Virus record (IMG/VR): IMGVR_UViG_3300019776_000212
Span: 32,212 to 96,211 of that record
From: a virus
DNA: 64,000 bases
Direction: 5' to 3' (one strand)
In this document: positions 48,395 to 56,618 of the stretch, piece after piece
How positions within the stretch are numbered: position 1 is the first letter of the stretch
Layout: each line of letters begins with the position of its first letter
Made by a program: the position numbers and the translations under genes
Notes under the pieces: model-generated
Told to the model about the DNA's origin: nothing
The model's database searches: none
What the model saw: the letters and a program-made list of their open reading frames with translations, nothing else

Positions 48395-48943
48395 TTATTT
48401 GCAAACGGTGATTGGATCAAATTCTGCAATTGCTCCATCATATTGACCTTGAAGTTCCACCGCCTCAATCCAGTCAATCTCGCTTACGATCACATTTGAG
48501 AACGCAAACTTGCAGACCAATTCGTACACCATGTAAATGTCATTGTCCCTCTTCTGGGCTGATCTAGGGAACTTAGTGACACCGTGCAAAGCCAGATTGT
48601 TAGCTGCTAGCAATTGATACCCCTTGGGTGTGCGTAGCATTAGCTGTAGCAAATTGACCATCTCGGATGTCTCTGTGTTGTGATCTTGTAGCCCGATAAA
48701 CTTGAAGCTGACGTCTGCCATGTTGTCTTGGATTGTAACCGAGGTAGCTATGTCTGCCGATGTAGGTGTTGCTAGGCTAGACTGATACTCACGTCCAATC
48801 ATTTTGATCTCCTGCACGTCAATTGAACAGTACGGAGAGAGTTGCGACTCTTCATTGTAGTATGCGAAGATCATTCTCCACTCAGGGAACAAACCTTCCA
48901 GCACATTGAAGATAGAGTCTTCTAGGTTTTGGTATGAGTTCAT
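48395..48943 (-). CDS. tail terminator / neck protein
   Basis: 182 residues from ATG 48943-48941, overlapping the upstream stop (ATGA); a longer frame start lacks support. NLEDSIFNVLEGLFPEWRMI and TETSEMVNLLQLMLRTPKGY fit the helix-strand plan of tail terminator/completion proteins, and the position just before the sheath agrees. Confidence 0.7.
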   Translation of the reverse strand: MNSYQNLEDSIFNVLEGLFPEWRMIFAYYNEESQLSPYCSIDVQEIKMIGREYQSSLATPTSADIATSVTIQDNMADVSFKFIGLQDHNTETSEMVNLLQLMLRTPKGYQLLAANNLALHGVTKFPRSAQKRDNDIYMVYELVCKFAFSNVIVSEIDWIEAVELQGQYDGAIAEFDPITVCK

Positions 48944-49308
48944 GTCAGTGATACCCTCATGCAAATTGCTTTGTAGTGGTTCAACACTCCCATGTCGTAG
49001 TCAATGACTTTCATCACTTCGTACAAATCACCCTTCCAGTAGAATCGGTCAGCAGCCCAGCCATTTGGGCCTTCTTTCAACTGACGGATCTCAGACCCCT
49101 TTGAGTATACTTTTAGGCAGGCTTTGCTCCTGTCTCCCTCTGGCAACAGAATAGTGTCAGTGGATTTCAAAACAGGCTGTACGTTGCATACAACCTGAAC
49201 AACAACTTCTTCACCCGGTACAGGTCGGCCACGATCAGTCCTGCCAGCCTCTCTTCGGATGATATCTAGCTTCACCCTTCCGACAGACAGTAGTGGTGGG
49301 ATTCTCAT
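48940..49308 (-). CDS. head-tail joining protein
   Basis: 122 residues, beta-rich (VQVVCNVQPVLKSTDTILLP; FYWKGDLYEVMKVIDYDMGV). The K-W-x-G-x-x-Y-EV segment occurs in phage head-closure/tail-joining proteins of the neck. Coupled to both neighbours. Confidence 0.65.
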   Translation of the reverse strand: MRIPPLLSVGRVKLDIIRREAGRTDRGRPVPGEEVVVQVVCNVQPVLKSTDTILLPEGDRSKACLKVYSKGSEIRQLKEGPNGWAADRFYWKGDLYEVMKVIDYDMGVLNHYKAICMRVSLT

Positions 49309-49316
49309 GATACCTC

Positions 49317-49775
49317 CTATCTGAGTTTGAACTTCACAGATTCAAGCATTATATCTGTGTCACGTAGTGGCGTGTTCTTGCCCTTCCTCTCGATTGTTGC
49401 ACGGGAGTTACTACCGGGCCATGTTAGGATTCTTTTTCTAATCCTGTCGCTGGCTTCTGAACCTAGCTCTTTAAGCAGGCGTTGCACCTGCCTTCCATCA
49501 ATTAGTGATGACTGGAACGTCTTAGACATTATCTTGCCAAGAGCGTCCTGAGTCTCTCTGTCCCCAAAAGTTGTAGCCATGAATGGCCTTCTTGGGTTTG
49601 TAAGTGTGCCACGTTCGTTGAAGTAGGCTACTTGGGCAACTTGAAGGTTGTCGTTCTCAGGTCCGTACTTGTCCTCTTCAAAGAACCCGACGTCCATCTG
49701 AGTACCATCAAGCTTAGTTGTATTTCGAATAACAGATTCCAATTTCTTGGTGTCAAGCTTAAAGGTAAAACCCAT
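49317..49775 (-). CDS. neck / tail completion protein (HK97 gp10-like)
   Basis: 152 residues from ATG 49775-49773 (MGFTFKLDTKKLESVIRNTT). VAQVAYFNERGTLTNPRRPF is a motif common in gp10-like neck proteins ('A-x-x-NE-x-GT-x-x-x-P-x-RPF'). Overlaps 49759-50223 by 17 bp. Confidence 0.7.
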   Translation of the reverse strand: MGFTFKLDTKKLESVIRNTTKLDGTQMDVGFFEEDKYGPENDNLQVAQVAYFNERGTLTNPRRPFMATTFGDRETQDALGKIMSKTFQSSLIDGRQVQRLLKELGSEASDRIRKRILTWPGSNSRATIERKGKNTPLRDTDIMLESVKFKLR

Positions 49776-50223
49776 TCCTAACACCCTCATTGCAAACTGT
49801 TGCTCTGCTGTTTACACAACAAGGATCGTACATTGTACGTGCACCTGCAATGCCAAGCCTGACGTTTCGTGGGTCACACCTGTTGTTCAGCATGTCAACC
49901 AAATCAATACCACCAGCATAAGGCATAGCGATATCAATGCTGATGTTTGGATTCTTGATTACAAGGGTTAGTGCATCTTTGTAGTTCTTGAACCACTCAT
50001 TACCGTATACGTCAATGTCTCCAGTGCGTTCACGTGTAAAACGAGTGAGCTTGAACAAGATTGCACGAGCAGCATCCATTACAGCTCTTGAGAAACTGCC
50101 AGCCCTGTCAAGGAAGTATTGATAATCAGCATCGGACAACATCTCAAGGTCATCCCAAGTATCACCAACAGTTAGCCTAAGTTCATCGATCTTATTGGTG
50201 GCAGGGTTTCCAGTATAAGGCAT
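49759..50223 (-). CDS. head-tail adaptor protein
   Basis: 154 residues from ATG 50223-50221, with AGGAGGG upstream. N-terminal helical part (IDELRLTVGDTWDDLEMLSD, then YFLDRAGSFSRAVMDAARAI) is like gp6/connector adaptors that bind the portal. First gene after the capsid. Confidence 0.7.
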   Translation of the reverse strand: MPYTGNPATNKIDELRLTVGDTWDDLEMLSDADYQYFLDRAGSFSRAVMDAARAILFKLTRFTRERTGDIDVYGNEWFKNYKDALTLVIKNPNISIDIAMPYAGGIDLVDMLNNRCDPRNVRLGIAGARTMYDPCCVNSRATVCNEGVRNGFYL

Positions 50224-50253
50224 AATCCCTCCTAAGGAACTTTGAACCAAAGA

Positions 50254-50280
50254 AGGGGCGCCGAAGCGCCCCTCTTCAAT
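50254..50280 (-). terminator. terminator after the capsid gene
   Basis: AGGGGCGCTTCGGCGCCCCT stem with TTCG loop and TTCTTTGG after it on the minus strand. Probably lowers transcription of neck genes relative to the capsid. Confidence 0.8.
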
Positions 50281-51329
50281 TAGGCACCAACGATACCTTT
50301 AACGATCAACTGAGGACGACGAAGAACGTGCAGGAAGTTGGATTCCGATTGCAGTTCGATCATCTGACCACGGTTGTCGCCGTATTCGAAAGCGTACAGC
50401 TCTTTACCAGCAGTGTTCACGAAGTCGAAGTGGCTTGCTGGGCTGAAATATTGAACGAAGTTTTCGCCCATATCAGCTGGCAGGAAGTAGGCTTCGTTTG
50501 CAGGGATGTAACGAACCCCGTCTGGGCCTGTACCACGGTATTCGATGTAGGTGATCGAACCGATAGTGAACGAACGGTAACGGGCGTCGTATCCACCAGC
50601 ACGCAGACGTTCCATCAGGATGTTGGGCTGCATCTGATACGCAAGGTACAGAGCTTTCATTGTTGGGTGAGCAATCAGTTTGCTAAAGAACTCAGGGGAG
50701 GCGATAGCAAAGATTTCACCACGGATGCTACCATCGTGTGCACCGTCTTGGATGTGAGCGAACACTTCCTCGGTCTTGGCGATGATGTCTGTGGTGCTGA
50801 CGTTCAGTTGGAAGTCAACAGTTTTACGTGTTGCACCAAACTCTGTGTACCAGTCGTAGCTTACGTTGCCGTTAGGAGCGTAAGGAGTACCTGTTACGAT
50901 TGTGTGCCAGATGGCTTTTTCTGTGGTAGCCGACCAGCTTTGACGCATAGTTTCCAGCTTACGTGCACGCACGGCAGCAATGGTTTCTAGGATGTCAACA
51001 CCGTAAGCACGCTTACCTTGGATGTCACTTGGAGTGATTGCATCGTCAAGTGTAAAGTGCGGAATCGCGTAGGATTGCATTTTACGGGTTGGGTCGATGC
51101 TCACTTGGTGACGGGCGCCACGGTGAACGTCAGTGATGATCCCGTGACCTTTTGTGATCACTTCAACAACAACTGACTCTTGGCTTACGAAATCTTTACC
51201 AAACAAACCTAGTTGTTGTCCCAGACCCCAGACGTTCGGAACGATCATCAGAGGGGCTGTAAGGTCTTGGTACTCGTAGTTGTTGCCGTCGTAGCTACGT
51301 ACAGCGGCCTTTGCGATTTGAACAGTCAT
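50280..51329 (-). CDS. major capsid protein (lambda gpE family)
   Basis: 349 residues. Phage_cap_E-type features: VTKGHGIITDVHRGARHQVS-like region (EVITKGHGIITDVHRGARHQ), ALYLAYQMQPNILMERLRAG, ITYIEYRGTG and PANEAYFLP. Followed by a terminator and preceded by the decoration gene as in lambda D-E. Confidence 0.92.
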   Translation of the reverse strand: MTVQIAKAAVRSYDGNNYEYQDLTAPLMIVPNVWGLGQQLGLFGKDFVSQESVVVEVITKGHGIITDVHRGARHQVSIDPTRKMQSYAIPHFTLDDAITPSDIQGKRAYGVDILETIAAVRARKLETMRQSWSATTEKAIWHTIVTGTPYAPNGNVSYDWYTEFGATRKTVDFQLNVSTTDIIAKTEEVFAHIQDGAHDGSIRGEIFAIASPEFFSKLIAHPTMKALYLAYQMQPNILMERLRAGGYDARYRSFTIGSITYIEYRGTGPDGVRYIPANEAYFLPADMGENFVQYFSPASHFDFVNTAGKELYAFEYGDNRGQMIELQSESNFLHVLRRPQLIVKGIVGA

Positions 51330-51344
51330 GGATTTCTCCTTCTA

Positions 51345-51734
51345 TTAGTTACGGATGGTGATGTCAAGCTGATCAACAACGAAGATGTTCAGTGTCTTCA
51401 ACTTAGCAAATGCAGCAGGCTTGTCAGCGTCTAGTACATCAGATCCGAATACCAGTGCACGACCACCAACCTTGGCATGACCACGGGCAAGAACTTGAAC
51501 GTTCTTAAACTCTTTCGAAGCTGGTGTGGTCAGGTCGTCAATCAGGATGTAAGTGGCATCGGCAACGGTGGCCTTAACTACCAGCTTACCAGCGCTGTCC
51601 AGAACCGATCCAGTGATGGTGGCGTCTGTAACAACAGTCTTTGCCAGAATCTCGCGGGTTACACCAGATCCAGCTTCTTCTTCGTACTTAAGCCAGTTAG
51701 AAAGGCGTTGTACGTCAGCAGCATATTGAGCCAT
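51345..51734 (-). CDS. head decoration protein (gpD-like)
   Basis: 129 residues. WLKYEEEAGSGVTREILAKT, VLARGHAKVGGRALVFGSDV match the phage head decoration domain. Trimers should cap capsid vertices of three-fold positions and stabilise the head. Confidence 0.8.
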   Translation of the reverse strand: MAQYAADVQRLSNWLKYEEEAGSGVTREILAKTVVTDATITGSVLDSAGKLVVKATVADATYILIDDLTTPASKEFKNVQVLARGHAKVGGRALVFGSDVLDADKPAAFAKLKTLNIFVVDQLDITIRN

Positions 51735-51752
51735 ATTTTAATTCTCCTAGAA

Positions 51753-52670
51753 TTAGTCTTTGATGCCGTAGCGATCTTTAAGGATTTGTGTTGTACGATC
51801 TACTACAACCGGGTCTTGTTCGCCAGCACCGCTCACGCCTTTTTGCACGAACATGTCAGCGTCAGTTGAAGTTACACTTGCTGGTGAAACAAACTTAAGA
51901 GTTGCAGCGAAAGCTTCATCGCTCAGAGTAGACAGAGATTTGAACAGCTCTTCAACTTGGTCAGCAGGAACTTTGGCAGCAACGATAGCTTCTTTACGAG
52001 CCTTAACTACAGCCTCAGCAGCGGCAGTTTCAAACTCAGCAACTTTGGCTTGTGCAGTGGCCAGTTCTGCTTTTGCTTCATCAAGTGACTTCTGAACAAT
52101 TGCAACAGCGGCAACGCCAGCAGCTTTCTCAACTTCTACAGCAGCGGCGACAGCTTCAATGTGTGCCGACTTTAGGATGGTATCCAATGTTGTTTCCTCT
52201 TGGGTTGTGGTTTGCTCAGAGATATTCCCCAGAGCCTTTTCCAACGTCTCTTGATCTTGCTTGAGAGTCAGGGTTTGTTCTGGAGTCAACTCAGATAGAG
52301 CCTTCTCCACATCCTCAGAACGATAGACAGCTTTCATGATATTCATGGATTCAATCTTCTGATCAATCCAATCCTTACCACTATCGAAATCAGGATATTC
52401 TGTACGACCGTAGCCCATTGCAACAGAAAGAACCTCGGCGTCATCGTAGTACATACCGAAGAACTTACGAAGGAACTCAGGGAATTGCAAAGTTACAGTC
52501 ACTTCCTTTGCCTTTTCAATCACTGCCTCTGGGATAGTGTTTGTGGCTTTGGTAATTAGTGTTGTGTGCCCATTTGCTGCACCGCCTTGGGCGATCCCAA
52601 CAAGGGCAACGTGAGCACCTTCATGCTCAAACTTGATGTCTGTGAGCTTACGAGTAGCTTTAATTGTCAT
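51753..52670 (-). CDS. scaffold-like protein
   Basis: 305 residues. N-terminal ~100 residues are mixed alpha/beta; then a long Ala/Glu-rich coiled coil (residues ~165-235: AKAELATAQAKVAEFETAAA) and a C-terminal LKDRYGIKD. Position between protease and capsid genes, acidic helical composition and a C-terminal basic tip suggest scaffolding. A fused domain of unknown role at the N-terminus is unusual. Confidence 0.65.
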   Translation of the reverse strand: MTIKATRKLTDIKFEHEGAHVALVGIAQGGAANGHTTLITKATNTIPEAVIEKAKEVTVTLQFPEFLRKFFGMYYDDAEVLSVAMGYGRTEYPDFDSGKDWIDQKIESMNIMKAVYRSEDVEKALSELTPEQTLTLKQDQETLEKALGNISEQTTTQEETTLDTILKSAHIEAVAAAVEVEKAAGVAAVAIVQKSLDEAKAELATAQAKVAEFETAAAEAVVKARKEAIVAAKVPADQVEELFKSLSTLSDEAFAATLKFVSPASVTSTDADMFVQKGVSGAGEQDPVVVDRTTQILKDRYGIKD

Positions 52671-53128
52671 TGCACGTCCTCAACGTTGGCTTTAGCTCCG
52701 ATGGAGACGCCAGTGATATCACCAGTTTTTACACCCTCCCAAAGTAGATCGCCTACCTCAGTTTCAGGGAAATGCCACCACTGCAACCAAGTACCCTTCT
52801 GGATAACTCGGCCATCATCTGTGGTGAACGATGCTGGTGTAATGAATGATTGAACGATCTCAGCTTCCTGAGTTTCCACTTTGTGGAACAGGTTTGCTGT
52901 ATTGCAGTGTTGGTTGAAGTTGATACAAGCCTTCTCAATCTCTTCCTCGGTGTATGTGTCACCGTGAAGGTCGGTAGTTGTATCTCCACTCTGTGGCTCA
53001 AGCACAACGAACATTGCCATTCGCTTTTCTTGGTCTACAGACTTGGTCACTTCAACCTCAGGGGAAGTCTTATTAGACTCCCCAAAGGCTTTAGTCAACA
53101 CAGCAACAAGAGTTTCAAGAGTAATCAT
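52667..53128 (-). CDS. prohead serine protease (XkdF-like)
   Basis: 153 residues. FVVLEPQSGDTTTDLHGDTY, TEEEIEKACINFNQHCNTAN, FHKVETQEAEIVQSFITPAS and KTGDITGVSIGAKA follow the XkdF putative serine protease pattern (His of the H-K segment, late Ser). It would mature the prohead. 4-bp overlap with the scaffold-like gene. Confidence 0.82.
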   Translation of the reverse strand: MITLETLVAVLTKAFGESNKTSPEVEVTKSVDQEKRMAMFVVLEPQSGDTTTDLHGDTYTEEEIEKACINFNQHCNTANLFHKVETQEAEIVQSFITPASFTTDDGRVIQKGTWLQWWHFPETEVGDLLWEGVKTGDITGVSIGAKANVEDVQ

Positions 53129-53136
53129 GATCTCTC

Positions 53137-54579
53137 CTATGCGTTGTTAGCAGCTGAGTTGTCTCTGCCGCTGGCTGTCCTTGATGCTCCATTACCTACG
53201 CCAGCTTTACCGGCTTGTGATTGGCCACCCATGATGTTGTCTTCCTTCACTTCCTCATCATCAGGACGAGGCTTGACGCCCAACACTTCACGCATCTTGT
53301 TCATAATCTCACGATCACGTTCAAGACCACCAACACTACCAATACGCTGCACGGCTTTGGAGAATTCATCCAAGTCAACTTCGTCAAGGTCACCATACTG
53401 CAACTTAGGAAGATCTTTACGAGGTGTAAAGTCTTTGTTCAGTGCAAACAGCTGTGGAATCAAGTCGTTGTTTAGTGTGTCTTGGATCTCTTGTAGGCGA
53501 GCTTCGATAGCCATCGCCATGATGTTTGTTTTTGCACCAGCTAGCGAGTATGAACCAACTTGGTCCTGACCCATCTTCAACATGTCAGCAAACAAAGCCA
53601 TCAGGATCTTGTTGTCCCAACGTTTGATGATTGCGTCAGTGTCGTACATCTTACCGCCTTGTGTGCTCATTAGTTCAAACTTGAACAATGGTTGGCGGGA
53701 ATCAGGATCATACTGCTGAGGAAGAATCAAACCACTCTGCTCGTTCATCTGGATGTTACGGATGACCCTTTCGTAGTAGGCCCTTACTGCCTTCTCGTTT
53801 GGGCTTGCATCATCAGACAAATAGCGTGGTGGAAGGTAGAGAGTTGGCATACCGTTCATGTCACGGGTGACACCAATGGCTTCCTGCTCTTCAATGATTG
53901 TGCGATACTTCCAAGCGTGGTATGCTGCACGCAATGGGCTGTTGCCTTCCGGGTTATCTCTCCGAGCATCTACGCGGAAAAGAAGAAACTTCTTACGAGG
54001 GATCTCTACAGTGCCATCATTACTGTCCATCTTGATATAACGATCTGAACCGTCGAAGATTAGGGACAGGTTTTGTTCAACTCCATTAAGTGTTCTACCA
54101 TCGTCAGAGAAGATCCAACGGCTGATAGTGTCTTGGGAGCGGATTGGCAATGAGCGGATGCCCACTTTACCATCGTCGTAGTCGGAGCCATTTGCGCGGC
54201 TCCGGACTCGATAAACTTTTTCTTGTACTGAGAATCCATATGTGAAGCAGCTTGTCACTTCCTGAATGAATGAACGCCATGAATGTTCCATGTCGTGCAT
54301 GCACTCTTCAAGAAACTTGCCACGAGCCTTAGAACTCTCGTCTGGGTCAACACCCAAGTCTACGGTCCAATCAACTCTGCTCACCATCATCTCAAACAAT
54401 GACAAAGCTGAGTAGATTGTAGCGTCCTGAGCCATCGTTGAGAATGTTCGGCAAGCTTGTGGGAACCTAAGTTCTCTGCGAGCCTCCTCAGCGATGTGTC
54501 CGTTATACTGTCTCAGGCCAACTTGACCAATCTCTCCAAGCCTCATACGAGGGAGAGCTGCTTTGTCAATGTCTTCCAT
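53137..54579 (-). CDS. portal protein
   Basis: 480 residues. FSTMAQDATIYSALSLFEMM, WRSFIQEVTSCFTYGFSVQE, PLRAAYHAWKYRTIIEEQEA and a C-terminal disordered tail (QSQAGKAGVGNGASRTASG) are typical of DUF935-like/phage portals. Dodecameric gate of the head; lies between terminase and protease as expected. Confidence 0.9.
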   Translation of the reverse strand: MEDIDKAALPRMRLGEIGQVGLRQYNGHIAEEARRELRFPQACRTFSTMAQDATIYSALSLFEMMVSRVDWTVDLGVDPDESSKARGKFLEECMHDMEHSWRSFIQEVTSCFTYGFSVQEKVYRVRSRANGSDYDDGKVGIRSLPIRSQDTISRWIFSDDGRTLNGVEQNLSLIFDGSDRYIKMDSNDGTVEIPRKKFLLFRVDARRDNPEGNSPLRAAYHAWKYRTIIEEQEAIGVTRDMNGMPTLYLPPRYLSDDASPNEKAVRAYYERVIRNIQMNEQSGLILPQQYDPDSRQPLFKFELMSTQGGKMYDTDAIIKRWDNKILMALFADMLKMGQDQVGSYSLAGAKTNIMAMAIEARLQEIQDTLNNDLIPQLFALNKDFTPRKDLPKLQYGDLDEVDLDEFSKAVQRIGSVGGLERDREIMNKMREVLGVKPRPDDEEVKEDNIMGGQSQAGKAGVGNGASRTASGRDNSAANNA

Positions 54580-54588
54580 AAGGGCCTC

Positions 54589-56130
54589 TTAGTAAAGTTT
54601 GAAGTGGTTATGTTGAACCATTTCAGGGATAGTGAAATCAGGAATATGAATGTCTGTGGATAGTGCGTTGAATGCATCGGACGTTGCGTCCACCATGTCA
54701 TCCTTGATGTTACGCGATCCATCAAATCGTTCAAGTTCTGAAATATAATCTTCGTTCCAAACATCAACCACCATTTGTACACCACCAGCTTCTGCAACAG
54801 CAGCGAACGGTGCAAATCGGGTTAGCTTGGATTTGTTTGTGGCTTTCATTCGAGCATAGAAGCCGTGCTCTGCCAAGTCCCGCACAAGCTGTGCTGCGTA
54901 TGCTTTACCAGCTGCTCCGGGGTCTTGAGGGATAATGATTTGAACATCATCGCCGTCTTGTTTTGCTGTATCTAGTATTAGGTCAAAAACACCACCATGT
55001 CTACGTCGTTCTCTAACAACGTGCTCAACAGTGTACATTGAGTTTTTGTCCTTCGACATAAGCACACCAGCTGTCCAGTCTGGATCAGGGTTGGTGTCGC
55101 TTGGCATCGTACCGGAGATATCCCACGCTCTGACTCGCTTCAAGGCGTTTAGAGGTGGCATTGGAAGTTTATGTACCCACTCCTCTTTGAAGTAACCTGC
55201 ACCCTCTTCACGGGCCAGCCAAGAGCCATCAAGAAGACGTTCTCGGTCTACACGAGGCTGAGCTTCAAGCTGAGCTACGTAGTCAGGGTTGTTCAACATC
55301 AGGATAGGGTTGTCGAAGCAGTTGGCTGCGATGAACTTGAACGATACAGGCTTCACCTGATCTTCATCATCATACCCAAGGTTTTTACGACCATACAGGT
55401 CGATTGCTTCTTCTCTTGTTGCAGCCCAGTTCATCTTTCCGCCGAGACGGACAAACCAGCGAGTTACACCAGAACGTTCAGGAATGGGAATCCCTGTGTT
55501 AGGGTCAAGCCACCAATCAATCCATTTACGCAAGAATGAGTCATAGTCTGGGTTACATGTAATCTTCATGTGTGGTGGAACTTCTGGACACTTAGGGTTA
55601 CGCATACGTGATTGTAGGTACGTTACCATCGTCTCCAAGAACTGCTGTCCTTCGTCCACCAAGAACTTGTTTACTTCCCAACCTTGGAAGTTGTCACGGT
55701 CAGCCTCTGTCTCAAAGTGTCGAAGGAAGATCGATGCACCAGATGAGAAAACAAACTTACCGTCTTTGTCTTTCCAACGTACTTTTGGGTCAACAAGTTT
55801 GAATAGGTCCATACACTTCTCGTGCAAACCACCCGGCCCTTTTAGCTGGGGAGTTGTCCGGCGTGTCATAACGCCACGGAAGGCAGGTAGGTGAATGTAC
55901 TGTAGGAAGTCCATTACACCGAGGTATGATTTACCAGCACCGGCGGCACCACCAAATACTGTAATGGTGGCATCACTTTGCATAAACTCAAGCTGCTTGA
56001 AACTTTTAGGACCGATTACGTTTTCGCTTAGGTCGAAATTATCTCTGGCCTCTTTAAGGGCATCAGCAATGCGACTTCTAGGCTTGTTAGGTACTGGGGG
56101 TAGCTCGTTGACAACAGTGATCTGTTCCAT
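54589..56130 (-). CDS. terL: terminase large subunit
   Basis: 513 residues. Walker A GGAAGAGKSY (60-69), Walker B FLVDEGQQF (~155) and later acidic nuclease residues (RVRAWDISGTMPSDTNPDPD; DDVQIIIPQDPG). Packages DNA into proheads. No small terminase subunit was recognised next to it. First gene behind the palindromic promoter at 56218-56259. Confidence 0.93.
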   Translation of the reverse strand: MEQITVVNELPPVPNKPRSRIADALKEARDNFDLSENVIGPKSFKQLEFMQSDATITVFGGAAGAGKSYLGVMDFLQYIHLPAFRGVMTRRTTPQLKGPGGLHEKCMDLFKLVDPKVRWKDKDGKFVFSSGASIFLRHFETEADRDNFQGWEVNKFLVDEGQQFLETMVTYLQSRMRNPKCPEVPPHMKITCNPDYDSFLRKWIDWWLDPNTGIPIPERSGVTRWFVRLGGKMNWAATREEAIDLYGRKNLGYDDEDQVKPVSFKFIAANCFDNPILMLNNPDYVAQLEAQPRVDRERLLDGSWLAREEGAGYFKEEWVHKLPMPPLNALKRVRAWDISGTMPSDTNPDPDWTAGVLMSKDKNSMYTVEHVVRERRRHGGVFDLILDTAKQDGDDVQIIIPQDPGAAGKAYAAQLVRDLAEHGFYARMKATNKSKLTRFAPFAAVAEAGGVQMVVDVWNEDYISELERFDGSRNIKDDMVDATSDAFNALSTDIHIPDFTIPEMVQHNHFKLY

Positions 56131-56217
56131 AACTGCATCTCCTGATGAAGGAGACTTTGTTATGAAGGCTTGTGTTGTCTCCGTTAATGTGGTGGGCTTC
56201 TTTGCCCTTATATGAGT

Positions 56218-56259
56218 AGTATGCCACAGAAATTAATCATGTCAACCCCTGTGGCATAC
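56218..56259 (-). promoter_or_regulatory. late-block promoter framed by an 11-bp inverted repeat
   Basis: Minus strand: -35 TTGACA (56245-56240), 16 bp, -10 CATACT (56223-56218). GTATGCCACAG / CTGTGGCATAC (56219-56259) is a perfect inverted repeat with one arm upstream of the -35 and the other over the -10. Faces terL and the whole virion block. Confidence 0.75.
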
Positions 56260-56267
56260 ATTTTGCT

Positions 56268-56609
56268 TTATGGTGTGAATGTCTCACCAATTGCAATTAC
56301 ATGAATCACCGTACCATCTGGTACAGTTCTAACTGTAGGTCCGAGAACCAAAAGGTTTGCACCTCTCACCGCATAGCCACTTGCACTTGTTGTAGTTGGC
56401 GCACCACTCAAACTGGCAAAGCCTCTGTCATAAACGTTGGCGCTGTTCAGCAAGCATGTTGCATGTACAATCGGTGCTTCGGTGAAACCTGCTGCGGTGT
56501 AGTCCACAGACCAAGTCCCGCCAGACACTGTTGCCTTTCCTACCCAAATCATTGGGCCATCCATGATTCCATTGAGGTCGTAGCCCCACACTGCGATATG
56601 ATCTGACAT
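56268..56609 (-). CDS. hypothetical virion-type protein, 113 aa
   Basis: Beta-rich, Gly/Thr/Ser-rich chain (VWGYDLNGIMDGPMIWVGKA; APIVHATCLLNSANVYDRGF). Composition resembles fibre or head-decoration proteins. Located after a fibre gene; no family named. Confidence 0.65.
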   Translation of the reverse strand: MSDHIAVWGYDLNGIMDGPMIWVGKATVSGGTWSVDYTAAGFTEAPIVHATCLLNSANVYDRGFASLSGAPTTTSASGYAVRGANLLVLGPTVRTVPDGTVIHVIAIGETFTP

Positions 56610-56618
56610 ATTGCCTCC

